Shown here piece by piece: positions 8,239 to 18,188 of a stretch of DNA of 64,000 nt. The stretch comes from Bacteroidaceae bacterium. Lineage in GTDB: Bacteria; Bacteroidota; Bacteroidia; Bacteroidales; Bacteroidaceae. The translations under genes and the position numbers were made by a program. Position 1 is the first letter of the stretch, and every line of letters starts with the position of its first letter. The notes under the pieces were generated by a model that did not search any database, was not told where the DNA came from, and saw nothing but the letters and a program-made list of their open reading frames with translations. The stretch is taken from contig JAFZDY010000007.1 of NCBI GenBank assembly GCA_017560945.1, positions 85,405 to 149,404 on the forward strand. The letters are read 5' to 3'.

Positions 8239-8277
8239 CTAAAAGAATATATTAACCACTTAAAAAACAAAAGAACT

Positions 8278-9120
8278 ATGATGATGGAAGTAAAAAATGT
8301 CTCTTTCGGATACAGAGGAAAGCAGACGGTGTTCAAAGACTTCTCCCTCTCGTTGGAAGAAGGTAGTGTGTATGGACTTTTGGGAAAGAACGGAACCGGT
8401 AAATCAACCTTGCTCTACTTGATGACCGGTCTCCTTCGTCCTCGTCAGGGCGAGGTGCTCTATAAGGGAGTGAATGTCTTCCTTCGTCGCCCCGAGACAC
8501 TTAGCCAAATGTTCATCGTCCCCGAGGAATTCACCCTTCCGAAGGTAAGTCTTAAACAATTTGTTAGTCTGAATCGTCCCTTCTATCCGCGCTTCAGCGA
8601 TGAACTCCTGCGCTCGTGCTTGCGCGATTTCGACATGAACGAGGATATTCACTTGGGCGAACTCTCCATGGGACAGAAGAAGAAGGCTTACATGTGTTTT
8701 GCCCTTGCCACCAACACTCAACTATTGGTGATGGACGAGCCGAGCAACGGACTCGACATCCCTTCGAAGAGCCAGTTTCGTCGCGTAGTGGCTTCGGGTA
8801 TGAGCGAGGACAAGGCGGTCATCATCTCCACCCATCAGGTGCGCGACATAGATAGTCTGCTCGACCATGTAGTCATCATAGATGGAAGCCGCACATTGCT
8901 CAATCGTTCCGTTAGTGACATTTGTAGTCGTCTTTGCTTCGATGAAGTATCTTCGGGCGAACTCACTGGTGACGAACTCTTCACTCAACCTTCGGTGCAC
9001 GGTCAGAGCGTCATCCTTCCCAATCGTCTTGGCGAAGAGGAGAGTACCCTTAACCTCGAGTTGCTTTTCAATGCTACTTTGGCGCATCCTGAGAAGATAG
9101 CGCAGGTGTTTAACGACTAA
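8278..9120 (+). CDS. ABC transporter ATP-binding protein
   Basis: 280 residues from the ATG at 8278 (8281 and 8284 are equally possible); upstream codons in this frame lie inside the promoter. It has Walker A LLGKNGTGKS (about 34-45), a signature motif LSMGQKKK (about 128), Walker B LLVMDEPSNGLD (about 150-161) and an H-loop STHQ. The C-terminal 70 residues are not conserved. It probably powers the two membrane proteins encoded directly downstream, as in YtrB-type exporters linked to envelope stress or antimicrobial peptides. The substrate is unknown. Confidence 0.9.
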   Translation: MMMEVKNVSFGYRGKQTVFKDFSLSLEEGSVYGLLGKNGTGKSTLLYLMTGLLRPRQGEVLYKGVNVFLRRPETLSQMFIVPEEFTLPKVSLKQFVSLNRPFYPRFSDELLRSCLRDFDMNEDIHLGELSMGQKKKAYMCFALATNTQLLVMDEPSNGLDIPSKSQFRRVVASGMSEDKAVIISTHQVRDIDSLLDHVVIIDGSRTLLNRSVSDICSRLCFDEVSSGELTGDELFTQPSVHGQSVILPNRLGEEESTLNLELLFNATLAHPEKIAQVFND

Positions 9121-9132
9121 AGTAGCTTGGGT

Positions 9133-9936
9133 ATGATGAAAGAAAAAATAAATTCATTCAGTTTCAGTCGCGTGTGGATGCTCATGCGATGGGATATTGG
9201 GACGAATTGGAAGTTGTATGCTTGGCGCTACCTTTGTCTGTATTTGGCCTTCTTGGCTTTGATGATGATAGTTGTTTTTGCATTAGAGCCATTTGAGCCT
9301 GCTGCTCCGCACAATGTGCAGACTTTGGGCATCATTAGCGCATTGGCTTTTATCTTGTTGTCTTTCCGCTCTGCTTCGTTGGTGATGGAACAGATGATAG
9401 GTAAGGAGAAGCGCACGTCATTCCTGATGTTACCAGTTTCAAATTTGGAGAAGTTTGTCTGGCGAGCTTTTTTTGCATCGGTTTTCTACCTTTTTATGGG
9501 AATTGTAGCTTATGCTTTGGCCGATTTGACATGTTATTCACTTTGTCTATTGTTTGGCAAAGGTAGTGGAATAAGTCCGTTTCTTTATTTTGGAAACTAT
9601 GTAGAAAGTCTTGTGCATATTCTGTTTGATTATGTTCCCTTGGGTGAGCACCTTACCCTGCCTCGTTGGACCTATTGGGTTCAGTCGTTCGGCTATTTGC
9701 TCTTTTCTCTTTTCCTTTTGGCAGGATGTTATTGGCATCGTATGGCAAGGTTGGGAGTGTTGGTTGGTATCCTTTTGGTAGCTTGGGGAACACCTGAATT
9801 GTTGAAACATTTTGCACCTGTAGGTTTATCTGCTATCTATGCCCCTGCCGAGTGGATTAACGGAGCATTGATTCTACTATCTATTCTTTGCTGGATTTTT
9901 GCCTATCGCTTCTTCAGTCGTTCGCAAATTGTCTAA
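9133..9936 (+). CDS. ABC-2-like membrane protein 1 of the GntR-regulated operon
   Basis: About 267 residues from ATG 9133 (9136 also possible), 12 bases after the ATPase gene. About six hydrophobic segments are visible, after a short basic N-terminus with the SFSFSRVWMLMRWD motif. A similar N-terminus (NSFSFGRVGLLIKRD) and an internal FLMLP-S-N-EKF motif are shared with the next gene, so the two are paralogues and likely form a heterodimeric membrane part. Ends with YRFFSRSQIV, also mirrored in the paralogue. No standard permease family was recognised with certainty. Confidence 0.75.
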   Translation: MMKEKINSFSFSRVWMLMRWDIGTNWKLYAWRYLCLYLAFLALMMIVVFALEPFEPAAPHNVQTLGIISALAFILLSFRSASLVMEQMIGKEKRTSFLMLPVSNLEKFVWRAFFASVFYLFMGIVAYALADLTCYSLCLLFGKGSGISPFLYFGNYVESLVHILFDYVPLGEHLTLPRWTYWVQSFGYLLFSLFLLAGCYWHRMARLGVLVGILLVAWGTPELLKHFAPVGLSAIYAPAEWINGALILLSILCWIFAYRFFSRSQIV

Positions 9937-9951
9937 CTATTTAATTTTGAA

Positions 9952-10863
9952 ATGATGATGAAAACATATAATAATTCATTCAGTTTTGGTCGCGTAGGTT
10001 TATTGATAAAGCGCGATGTGGTGGAAAAATGGAAAACATTCTTGTTTCTGACGTTGGCCTTGTTTTTGGTCTTCTTGTTTATGATGTATGCATATTCTTG
10101 GATTCCCTTTGAAGTAATGAGTGGGTATGAGTCTTTTAGTCTCTCTGTTCTGAATGGTTGCACAACCGTATTCACTTATTACAGTATCTTTGTGTTCTCT
10201 GGTATCATGGTCAATATGCGGATGCAAGGAGATCGGACAAACTTCCTGATGCTTCCGGCCAGTAATATGGAGAAATTCTTGACACGTATGCTCTATGTGA
10301 CGCTTCTCGTCTTTGTTCCCTTTATTGTCGGATTCCTGTTGGCGGATGTGCTTCACATGCTGTTGTTCCCACTTCTTGTGGATGATGAGGCTATCAGAAC
10401 TCTTCCTTTGCTCCCAGGTATGTGGGAGGTGAAGTCGAAGGTTATGCAGGGGTCTCAGGAGGCCTTAAACCTCGTAAAACTGAACATTGACTTATCTTCC
10501 TTAGGTTATGCGTTGCCTATTTTCCCTTTTATTGAGGCTGTTTGGGAGGCTTCTTTCTTCATTCTTGGCGGATGCTATTGGCGCAAATACCCTTTCGCGA
10601 AAACGTTTGCTTTGCTGATGCTTTCTAAGATTGTAGCGATTGTTGTAATCGGAATTAGTTATGTGAAAATCGTTCGCGAAGTTGAGGCTCCTGTTAAAGC
10701 TCTCGAAATATGGATGGACAAACTTTGCATGGGTATTAGTCAAAATACTTTGCTTTATATTTGTGCTGGCGTGTTCTTCGTCTGGACACTTCTCAACTTT
10801 TACGGGGCTTATCGCCTCTTCTGCCGTTCACAAGTTGTTGAACCTAAACGTTTCAAGTCATGA
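9952..10863 (+). CDS. ABC-2-like membrane protein 2 of the GntR-regulated operon
   Basis: 303 residues with about six membrane segments, homologous to the preceding protein through the SFSFGRVG N-terminus, the FLMLPASNMEKFLTR motif (about 95-110) and the YRLFCRSQVV C-terminus. It differs by a longer extracytoplasmic or loop region near residues 140-185. Its TGA overlaps the ATG of the regulator gene (ATGA at 10860-10863), implying translational coupling. Probably the partner membrane subunit of the ABC system. Confidence 0.75.
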   Translation: MMMKTYNNSFSFGRVGLLIKRDVVEKWKTFLFLTLALFLVFLFMMYAYSWIPFEVMSGYESFSLSVLNGCTTVFTYYSIFVFSGIMVNMRMQGDRTNFLMLPASNMEKFLTRMLYVTLLVFVPFIVGFLLADVLHMLLFPLLVDDEAIRTLPLLPGMWEVKSKVMQGSQEALNLVKLNIDLSSLGYALPIFPFIEAVWEASFFILGGCYWRKYPFAKTFALLMLSKIVAIVVIGISYVKIVREVEAPVKALEIWMDKLCMGISQNTLLYICAGVFFVWTLLNFYGAYRLFCRSQVVEPKRFKS

Positions 10864-11213
10864 AGTTCAAGGAAAGCCGACCGATATATTTACAGATAGC
10901 CGATCGCATCTGTGATGAAATCCGTCAGGGTGTTTATCCCGAGGACGGACGCATCCCCTCGGTGCGTGAATATGCTGCTATAGTAGAGGTAAATGCCAAC
11001 ACCGTGGTGCGCACCTATGATTGGTTGCAGAGTCAGGAAATCATCTACACACGCCGTGGTCTTGGCTACTTTGTTAGTCCTGGGGCAAGGGAGAAGATTT
11101 TTACCCTCCGCAAAGCAACCTTCTTTGCTACTGACCTCCCCGAGTTCTTCAAGCAACTTCGTACTCTGGAGATTCCCATCTCCGACATAGTGCGGATGTA
11201 TGAGGAGAAGTAA
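10860..11213 (+). CDS. GntR-family regulator, YtrA subfamily
   Basis: The 117-residue protein has an N-terminal winged helix (YLQIADRICDEI, RIPSVREYA, NANTVVRTYDWLQ, YTRRGLGYFV) and only a short two-helix tail, the hallmark of the YtrA subfamily, which lacks a large effector domain. Such regulators usually repress their own operon with an ABC transporter and respond to envelope stress. The start overlaps the stop of the membrane protein gene. The palindrome at 8217-8238 is its most likely binding site. Confidence 0.9.
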   Translation: MKFKESRPIYLQIADRICDEIRQGVYPEDGRIPSVREYAAIVEVNANTVVRTYDWLQSQEIIYTRRGLGYFVSPGAREKIFTLRKATFFATDLPEFFKQLRTLEIPISDIVRMYEEK

Positions 11214-11241
11214 GGGTAGGGAATATTTTTGTTACTAACAA

Positions 11242-11730
11242 ATGAAAACAAACAGAATTATGGAAAAACAATCATTTCTGAACTTCAGAAAGAAGTTTTT
11301 GCCCATTGGGTTGTTCACGTTGGTTATATGTGTGATATGTTCATGCTTAGATGGAGTGAATCTTTATTTCGTAAGAAGGTATGCTGACAACAAAAGGGTA
11401 GAGAATATCACGGGCATTCCTTTTCCTGAATTTCGTATTGTTGACTATCGAAAAGGTCCCGTTTGTTTTAACGGAGATTTCTCCGACACGTTAAAACTCG
11501 AGATGAAGGAGCCCATGAAAGATTTTGCCATCCAACGATTGGATAGCATCATCCGTACAGATACCTCAACAATCCCTGAGTGGAGTATGTTTGGCGACAA
11601 ATATCGCTTCTACAAGACATGGACAAAAGGAAATGCTCCCAAAGGTGAGAATAACGATGAAGACATGACTTTTCAACTATTGATGGAAAAGAACAGTAGA
11701 TTCGTAACCATCATATTTGGATATTGGTAA
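11242..11730 (+). CDS. Small lipoprotein of unknown function
   Basis: 162 residues from ATG 11242, or 156 from ATG 11260 (the latter gives a cleaner signal peptide). The N-terminus has a basic patch, a hydrophobic run and VICSC, a probable lipoprotein processing site. The mature part is polar with an FPEFRIVDYRKG stretch; no family was recognised. It lies 28 bases after the GntR gene with no obvious terminator between, so it is probably the last gene of the ABC operon. Confidence 0.65.
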   Translation: MKTNRIMEKQSFLNFRKKFLPIGLFTLVICVICSCLDGVNLYFVRRYADNKRVENITGIPFPEFRIVDYRKGPVCFNGDFSDTLKLEMKEPMKDFAIQRLDSIIRTDTSTIPEWSMFGDKYRFYKTWTKGNAPKGENNDEDMTFQLLMEKNSRFVTIIFGYW

Positions 11731-11784
11731 TACTTTAATTTTGCTCGAATCCTTGTATGAATTAGTTAATTTCAAGTGATTTAT

Positions 11785-11815
11785 TTTGTGTTTCCCTTGG
11801 TTTGTACTATCTTCG
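11785..11815 (+). promoter_or_regulatory. Promoter of the DUF4105 gene
   Basis: TTTG (11785-11788), 19 bases, TATCTTCG (11808-11815; one mismatch to the consensus). It lies about 45 bases before the start codon. Confidence 0.6.
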
Positions 11816-11859
11816 CGGCCTAAATAAGAATTAAGTATATATATAAGGAACGCGAGGAA

Positions 11860-13053
11860 ATGCGAAATAAACTCATTCTCATACTGATAAACCTGTGTAC
11901 ATGGTGCTCGTTGGGGGCAGTGGAACATGACTCGTTGCAGTTCAGTTTGCTCACTTGTGAACCTGGTACACAGGTTTATGAATTGTTTGGCCACACGGCT
12001 ATCCGTTGTCGTAACTTTACCAAGGGTACTGACGTGGTGTACAACTTCGGTATGTTTGACTTCAATACCCCTAACTTTGTGATGCGCTTTGTGCGTGGTG
12101 AGACTGATTATCAGTTGGGTATGGTGCCATTCAATAGATTTGAATGGGAGTATGCGATGCGTGGCTCTGCCGTGAAGGAACAGATACTCGGCTTGCAGGA
12201 TTACGAAACTCGTTGGTTGGATACTCTTTTGCGCGATAACTATTTACCAGAAAATAGAGTGTACAGGTACAATTACTTCTATGACAACTGTACCTCTCGT
12301 GCGCGGGATTGTATAGAGTTGTCTCTGAATGGAACGGTGATGTATCCGCCAGGGGTGAAAGGTGCTACTTTCCGCGATTGGGTGCGTCGTTGTACCAAGG
12401 ATCATCCGTGGACAGACTTCGGTATCAACCTCTGCTTGGGAGCAGAAGCCGATCGTCCCATCAGTAGCCGTAGTCAGATGTTCTTGCCTGAAAACCTGAG
12501 ACAAGCCATGAGTCATGCTACGGTGCACGGGGGAGGAAGTTCGTCCATTCGTAAACTGGTAAAGAGTGAAGTAGAAATTCTGCCTTCGATGAGGGATGAG
12601 GATGAGGAGAGTGTGGCTTTCCCCTTGACACCCATGCAGACGGTACTGATACTGACGGTATTGGTGTTGGCGTGTAGTTGGTATGAGTGGAAGCATCGTC
12701 GTGTATGGTGGGGAGTGGATGTGTTGCTGTTCCTGATTCAAGGATTGGCCGGATGCTTGATAGCCTTCCTCTTTTTCTTCTCGGTACACCCAACGGTAGG
12801 TTCCAACTATCTGTTGATAATCTTTAATCCGTTGCCTTTAATTGGGCTTCCTTGGATGATAAATAGTGTCCGAAAAGGCAAAATATGTCCTTATGACATA
12901 GGAAATGTGGCAATATTAACACTTTTTATATCCTTTTTGCCACTGATACCACAAAAAATTAGTTTAGTAATTGTACCTTTGGCACTGAATTTGTTGGTAC
13001 GCTCAGTGTTGCACCTTGCTATTGCCCGCTCAAAGGCTAAATGTGAGGTGTAG
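11860..13053 (+). CDS. DUF4105 (Lnb N-terminal periplasmic-like) membrane protein
   Basis: 397 residues. After a signal peptide, residues 20-240 match the DUF4105 family of Bacteroidetes: LLTCEPGTQVYELFGHTAIR, a YNFGMFDF segment, and YRYNYFYDNCTSRARD with a conserved Cys and a possible catalytic-type His/Cys arrangement. From about residue 255 four hydrophobic segments follow, so the N-terminal domain should face the periplasm. The biochemical role is unproven. It is 12 bases from the next gene and forms a probable operon with it and perhaps secA. Confidence 0.82.
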   Translation: MRNKLILILINLCTWCSLGAVEHDSLQFSLLTCEPGTQVYELFGHTAIRCRNFTKGTDVVYNFGMFDFNTPNFVMRFVRGETDYQLGMVPFNRFEWEYAMRGSAVKEQILGLQDYETRWLDTLLRDNYLPENRVYRYNYFYDNCTSRARDCIELSLNGTVMYPPGVKGATFRDWVRRCTKDHPWTDFGINLCLGAEADRPISSRSQMFLPENLRQAMSHATVHGGGSSSIRKLVKSEVEILPSMRDEDEESVAFPLTPMQTVLILTVLVLACSWYEWKHRRVWWGVDVLLFLIQGLAGCLIAFLFFFSVHPTVGSNYLLIIFNPLPLIGLPWMINSVRKGKICPYDIGNVAILTLFISFLPLIPQKISLVIVPLALNLLVRSVLHLAIARSKAKCEV

Positions 13054-13065
13054 AAACTTGTATAA

Positions 13066-14640
13066 ATGAAAGAAAAAATACTCTCATCGCTGTTGACAGT
13101 TCTGGCCTTTTCGGCATTGCAGGCGCAAACCTCGGTTGTGCCCGCTTCGCCGCGTTTGGTGGTGGGCATTACCATCGACCAATTGCGCTCGGACCATCTG
13201 GAAGCCTTTTTCAACCTATATGGTGAGCAGGGTTTCAAGCGATTGTGGAAGGATGGCAAGGTGTACGAGCAAGTGGTGTACAACTTCAAGCATGTAGATC
13301 GTGCTTCGGCTCAAGCCTCTATCTATACAGGTGCTTCACCCTTTAAGAATGGAATCATTGGCACTCAGTGGATGGATCGCGCATCGTTGCGTCCGGTCAA
13401 TTGTGTGGATGACCGCGAATTCTTAGGTTACTATACCGAGGAGTGTACTTCGCCCAAGAATCTGTTGATACCTACTTTGACGGATGAACTTGAAATAGCC
13501 ACTCGTGGAGATGCAAAAGTGTATGCGGTAGCACCTCACCGTGACATGGCGGTGATGGCAGCTGGCCATACGGCAGATGGTGCCTATTGGATGAGCGATG
13601 AGACAGGAGAATGGTGTACGTCAAGTTATTATGGAGATTGTCCACGATGGCTTGAACGATACAACGACAAGGATGGCGTGGCCACTCGCATCAATGGATT
13701 GCAATGGGAACCTATGTTGCCGATGTCTGCATACGACAATCCGACCGATGAGGGTTCCTTCAGTTATGGGTTTATTGGAGATTATCGTTTCCGCAAGTTG
13801 AAGGCCTCGCCCTGTATGAACGATGAGGTGAACCGCATGGTTACAGCCTTGTTTAAGGGCACTTCATTGGGTGGGGATGAGGTGACAGACTTCTTGTCGG
13901 TGACATACAATGCAGGGTCGTACCAGAGCGAAAGTTGGCACGAGTCCTATTTGGAAATGCAGGACATCTATGCCCGTCTTGACAAGGATGTGGCTTCGTT
14001 GATGGAGTTGATAGACAAGGAAGTTGGCTTGGAGAACACCCTGTTCATGGTCACTTCCACTGGATACACCGATTATGTACCTCTCGACTATACACTTTAC
14101 AGAGTACCCACTGGAGAGTTCTATATCAATCGTGCTACAGCACTGTTGAATATGTACTTGATGGCTCTCTATGGCGAAGGTCAGTATGTGGAGGCTTATC
14201 ATGGCTTGCAGATTTATCTCGACCACGACCTGTTGGAGAAGAAAGAACTTCGATTGAATGACATCCTCGAATGTAGTGCGGAGTTTCTTGCTGAGTTGAG
14301 TGGGGTTCAAAAGGTGTATACGGCCCACGATTTTCTGTTAGGTGGAATGTCGGACGAGTTTGAACAGATGCGCAATGCGTACAATGTGCATCGTTCAGGT
14401 GACCTCATCATAGAGGTGAATGCCGGTTGGAAACTGATGAATACTGAGTCTCGCGATGAGAAGTTGGTATACGATGGACATGTAGCCTTCCCGCTTGTAT
14501 TTATGGGAACTGGTATTGAGCCTTCAGTGGTTGATACTCCTGTAACTACGGATTGCATAGCCCCAACACTGGCTTTGTTGATGCGCATCAGAGCCCCGAG
14601 CGGAAGTCATGCACCACCTGCACCTGCAATACGCAGATAA
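13066..14640 (+). CDS. PafA-like alkaline phosphatase family protein, catalytic residues lost
   Basis: 524 residues with a signal peptide (cleavage near LQAQ). The fold markers of PafA-type phosphatases are present: GITIDQLRSD (about 34-43), QASIYTG, GIIG, AGHTADGAYW and YDGHVAFPLVFMG. Most functional positions of PafA are changed. The nucleophile/GHA region reads VDRASAQAS, the GNDW Asn is Thr (GTQW), the K-D-R of KDRAAI is H-R-D, the metal-binding TADHG reads TSTGY, and no D-xxx-H pair is evident near 285. Only Asp38 is kept. It is probably a pseudoenzyme. It sits between the DUF4105 gene (12 bases) and secA (73 bases). Confidence 0.78.
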   Translation: MKEKILSSLLTVLAFSALQAQTSVVPASPRLVVGITIDQLRSDHLEAFFNLYGEQGFKRLWKDGKVYEQVVYNFKHVDRASAQASIYTGASPFKNGIIGTQWMDRASLRPVNCVDDREFLGYYTEECTSPKNLLIPTLTDELEIATRGDAKVYAVAPHRDMAVMAAGHTADGAYWMSDETGEWCTSSYYGDCPRWLERYNDKDGVATRINGLQWEPMLPMSAYDNPTDEGSFSYGFIGDYRFRKLKASPCMNDEVNRMVTALFKGTSLGGDEVTDFLSVTYNAGSYQSESWHESYLEMQDIYARLDKDVASLMELIDKEVGLENTLFMVTSTGYTDYVPLDYTLYRVPTGEFYINRATALLNMYLMALYGEGQYVEAYHGLQIYLDHDLLEKKELRLNDILECSAEFLAELSGVQKVYTAHDFLLGGMSDEFEQMRNAYNVHRSGDLIIEVNAGWKLMNTESRDEKLVYDGHVAFPLVFMGTGIEPSVVDTPVTTDCIAPTLALLMRIRAPSGSHAPPAPAIRR

Positions 14641-14713
14641 TATATAGTAAGGAGAAATACATAGTGTGTGACTAATCAAATAATATAGAAAAACAATAAA
14701 ATAAAATAATAAC

Positions 14714-17700
14714 ATGGGATTTAATGAATTTTTAAGCAAGATATTCGGAAATAAATCTACCCGTGACATGAAGGAGATTCAGCCTTGGGTGGAGAAGGCG
14801 AAAAAAGCCTATGAGAATATCTCTAAATTAAGCAACGATGAACTACGTGCCAAGACAGAAGAGCTGAAGCGAATTATTCGCGAATCGGCTACAGAGGAGA
14901 ATGCAAAACTCGCTGAACTGAAAGCTAAGATTGAAGAGACTCCGATTGAAAATCGTGAACCTATCTTCGAGCAGATTGATAAGTTGGAGAAAGAGGTGCT
15001 CGAGCGTTACGAAGTTGCTCTCAACGATGTATTGCCCGATGCCTTTGCCATTGTAAAGGATACTGCTCGTCGCTTTACTGAAAATGGAGAGGTGGAAGTT
15101 ACTGCAACAGACTTCGATCGTGACTTGGCTGCACAGGGAAAGGACTTTGTACGCATCGAGGGTGATAAGGCTATTTGGCAGAACCATTGGAATGCAGGAG
15201 GAAATGATACCATTTGGAACATGGTGCACTACGATGTTCAGTTGTTTGGTGGTGTGGTTCTTCATAAAGGAAAGATTGCCGAGATGGCTACGGGTGAAGG
15301 TAAAACCCTTGTGGCTACCTTGCCTGTGTTCTTGAATGCATTGACTGGAAATGGCGTACACGTGGTAACCGTGAACGATTACTTGTCTAAGCGTGACTCT
15401 GAGTGGATGGGTCCCCTCTATCAGTTCCACGGATTGAGTGTAGACTGTATCGATAGACATCAGCCTAATAGTGAGGCTCGTCGTAAGGCTTATCGTGCCG
15501 ACATTACTTTCGGTACAAACAACGAGTTTGGTTTTGACTACTTGCGCGACAACATGGCGGGTAATCCTCGTGAGTTGGTACAGCGTATGCATAACTATGC
15601 CATTGTGGACGAGGTGGACTCGGTATTGATTGACGATGCTCGTACTCCGTTGATTATTTCAGGTCCTGTACCTAAGGGTGGTGACCAATTGTTTGAAGAA
15701 CTCCGTCCTCAGGTAGAGCGTTTGATGGAGGCACAACGCAAATTGGCGACTCAGTTGTTGGCTGACTCAAAGAGATTGATTGCCAGTGAGAACAAAGAGG
15801 AGCAGGAGGCAGGATTCCTCTCACTCTTCCGTAGCCACAAAGCTTTGCCCAAGAATAAACCGCTGATTAAGTTCCTTAGTGAACCGGGTATTAAGGCCGG
15901 TATGCTCAAGACTGAGGAAATCTATATGGAGCAAAACAACAAGCGCATGCCCGAAGCCGTAGAACCGCTCTACTTCGTGATTGACGAAAAGATGCGTAGT
16001 GTGGATCTCACAGATAAGGGTATTGACTTGATTTCAGGAACTACTTCTGATCCTAATTTCTTCGTTCTTCCCGACATCACTGCCCTGTTGGCAGAACTCG
16101 AGAACGAACAGTTGAGCGACGAAGAACGTTTGGCCAAGAAGGATGCCTTGCTGGCCGACTATTCTATAAAGAGTGAACGAGTGCACACCATCAACCAGTT
16201 GTTGAAGGCTTATGCCATGTTTGAACGCGACACTGAGTATGTGGTGATGGATGGACAGGTGAAGATTGTAGATGAGCAGACTGGACGTATCATGGAAGGT
16301 CGTCGCTACTCTGACGGATTGCACCAAGCCATCGAAGCGAAGGAACGTGTAAAGGTAGAGGCTGCTACTCAGACATTTGCCACTATCACATTGCAGAACT
16401 ACTTCCGTATGTATCACAAGTTGTCAGGTATGACCGGTACTGCAGAGACTGAAGCTGGCGAGTTTTGGGATATCTACAAATTGGATGTGGTGGTAATTCC
16501 TACTAACCGTCCTATTGCTCGTATCGATATGAACGACCGCGTGTACAAGACCAAGCGTGAGAAGTACAAGGCGGTAATTGAAGAGGTAGAGAGCATGGTA
16601 CAGGCCGGACGTCCCGTCTTGGTAGGTACTACATCGGTTGAAATCAGTGAGATGCTGAGCAAGATGTTGACCATGCGCAAAATTGAACACAATGTGTTGA
16701 ATGCGAAACTTCACCAAAAGGAGGCCGACATTGTGGCACGTGCCGGACAAAAGAGTATTGTAACCATTGCAACCAACATGGCAGGTCGTGGTACCGATAT
16801 TAAACTTAGTCCTGAAGTGAAGGCTGCCGGTGGTTTGGCTATCATTGGTACCGAGCGTCATGAGAGCCGTCGTGTAGACCGTCAGTTGCGTGGACGTGCT
16901 GGACGTCAGGGAGACCCTGGTTCATCAGTGTTCTTTGTGTCATTGGAGGATGACTTGATGCGTCTCTTCTCATCTGACCGTATTGCTTCAGTAATGGACA
17001 AACTCGGATTCAAGGAAGGTGAAGTGATCGAGCATAAGATGATTTCAAACTCTATCGAACGTGCGCAGAAGAAGGTGGAAGAGAACCACTTTGGTAGCCG
17101 TAAACGCTTGCTTGAGTACGATGATGTGATGAACAAGCAACGTACCGTTATTTATAACAAGCGCCGTCACGCTTTGATGGGAGAACGTATTGGTATGGAC
17201 ATCGTTAACATGGTGTGGGATCGTTGTGCCAATGTGGTAGAAAATCATGACTACGAAGGTGCTAAAATGGAAGTGATCAAGACTCTGGCAATGGAGTTGT
17301 CTCTCTCAGAGAAGGAGTTCACTGAAGGCAAGAAGGAAGATGTAGCAGAGAAAATCTTTACTCAGGCTATGGAGAACTTTAAGCGCCGTGCTGACCAATT
17401 GGCTGCTGTGGCTTATCCCGTCATCAAGAAAATTTACGAGGAAAATGGCCACATGTATGAGAATATCTTGATTCCTATTACCGATGGACGTCGCCTCTAT
17501 CAGATTCCTGTGAATCTCAAAGTTGCTTACGAAACTGAGTGTAAGGAGGTTGTGAAAGAATTCCAAAAGGCCATTATGTTGCATACCATTGACGAAGCTT
17601 GGAAGGAAAACTTGCGTGAGCTGGATGAGTTGAAGCACTCTGTACAAAATGCCAGTTACGAGCAGAAAGATCCATTATTGATCTTCAAGTTCGAGTCAGT

Positions 17701-18007
17701 GAAGCTGTTTGACGATATGGTGGGCAAGATTAACGATCAGACCGTATCTGTGTTGATGCGTGCTCAAATTCCAGTTCGCGAACCTGAACAAGTTAAACAG
17801 GCTGCTCCCGAACGCCCGGCTCCTCGTCAACAGTATCAGGAAAACAAAGTAGATTTGAACGATCCTAATCAGCGTCAGGCTGCTGCTCGTGATACTCGCG
17901 AAGTGAAGCGTGAGCCAGTACGTGCTCAGCATACGGTTGGTCGTAACGATCCTTGTCCTTGCGGTAGTGGAAAGAAGTTTAAGCACTGCCACGGCAAAGG
18001 ATTGTAA
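14714..18007 (+). CDS. secA: Preprotein translocase ATPase SecA
   Basis: 1097 residues, at the long end for SecA, as usual in Bacteroidetes. SecA drives proteins through SecYEG at the inner membrane. Walker A is in MATGEGKT (about 191-199), [14 protein letters not shown] (about 298) is the DEAD-box motif, and the second motor domain carries NMAGRGTDI and [14 protein letters not shown]. An insert near residues 330-430 enlarges the first motor domain. The C-terminus has the zinc site [14 protein letters not shown] (about 1081-1094), which binds SecB or ribosomes. The start codon is supported by the [13 protein letters not shown]-terminus. Confidence 0.98.
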   Translation: MGFNEFLSKIFGNKSTRDMKEIQPWVEKAKKAYENISKLSNDELRAKTEELKRIIRESATEENAKLAELKAKIEETPIENREPIFEQIDKLEKEVLERYEVALNDVLPDAFAIVKDTARRFTENGEVEVTATDFDRDLAAQGKDFVRIEGDKAIWQNHWNAGGNDTIWNMVHYDVQLFGGVVLHKGKIAEMATGEGKTLVATLPVFLNALTGNGVHVVTVNDYLSKRDSEWMGPLYQFHGLSVDCIDRHQPNSEARRKAYRADITFGTNNEFGFDYLRDNMAGNPRELVQRMHNYAIVDEVDSVLIDDARTPLIISGPVPKGGDQLFEELRPQVERLMEAQRKLATQLLADSKRLIASENKEEQEAGFLSLFRSHKALPKNKPLIKFLSEPGIKAGMLKTEEIYMEQNNKRMPEAVEPLYFVIDEKMRSVDLTDKGIDLISGTTSDPNFFVLPDITALLAELENEQLSDEERLAKKDALLADYSIKSERVHTINQLLKAYAMFERDTEYVVMDGQVKIVDEQTGRIMEGRRYSDGLHQAIEAKERVKVEAATQTFATITLQNYFRMYHKLSGMTGTAETEAGEFWDIYKLDVVVIPTNRPIARIDMNDRVYKTKREKYKAVIEEVESMVQAGRPVLVGTTSVEISEMLSKMLTMRKIEHNVLNAKLHQKEADIVARAGQKSIVTIATNMAGRGTDIKLSPEVKAAGGLAIIGTERHESRRVDRQLRGRAGRQGDPGSSVFFVSLEDDLMRLFSSDRIASVMDKLGFKEGEVIEHKMISNSIERAQKKVEENHFGSRKRLLEYDDVMNKQRTVIYNKRRHALMGERIGMDIVNMVWDRCANVVENHDYEGAKMEVIKTLAMELSLSEKEFTEGKKEDVAEKIFTQAMENFKRRADQLAAVAYPVIKKIYEENGHMYENILIPITDGRRLYQIPVNLKVAYETECKEVVKEFQKAIMLHTIDEAWKENLRELDELKHSVQNASYEQKDPLLIFKFESVKLFDDMVGKINDQTVSVLMRAQIPVREPEQVKQAAPERPAPRQQYQENKVDLNDPNQRQAAARDTREVKREPVRAQHTVGRNDPCPCGSGKKFKHCHGKGL

Positions 18008-18029
18008 ACAATAGATAGATATAATTCTT

Positions 18030-18144
18030 AGGCACGGATTACACGGATAAACACGGTTTCTATTATTTAAGACATAAGATACACAAGACCTTTCTTTAGT
18101 TCTTTGTCTAAAAGTAATCCGTGAAGCCCGCGTAATCCGTGCCT
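18030..18144. repeat. GGCRCGGATT-type inverted repeat behind secA
   Basis: The left arm starts GGCACGGATTACACGG at 18031; the right arm ends TAATCCGTGCC at 18143. The arms pair imperfectly around a 60-base AT-rich centre. One of at least four related elements in the window, all behind plus-strand genes. Confidence 0.8.
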
Positions 18145-18188
18145 TCTATTTTCGTCTTTCTGTAGAACCTCCTTAAAAAGAATAAAGT

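Larger units (their letters stand above)
7336..8277. other. 942-bp structured intergenic region between divergent operons
   Basis: No convincing gene is seen here; the largest open frame (94 codons, 7631-7915, minus) has unusual composition and overlaps a repeat. The region holds the peptidase promoter, an inverted repeat GTTTGTATAAA/TTTATACAAAC (7591-7601 and 7621-7631, third partial copy at 7641), five spaced GGCCAT-type palindromes (7762-7859), a 9-bp inverted repeat GAGAATCGC/GCGATTCTC (8009-8017 and 8054-8062), a TTGACA-TGTCAA palindrome (8081-8095) and the regulated promoter of the ABC operon. Confidence 0.6.

Noticed and set aside
14843-15592. 249-codon open frame opposite secA
   Set aside because: It is a mirror of secA coding sequence; no promoter, and secA is certain.
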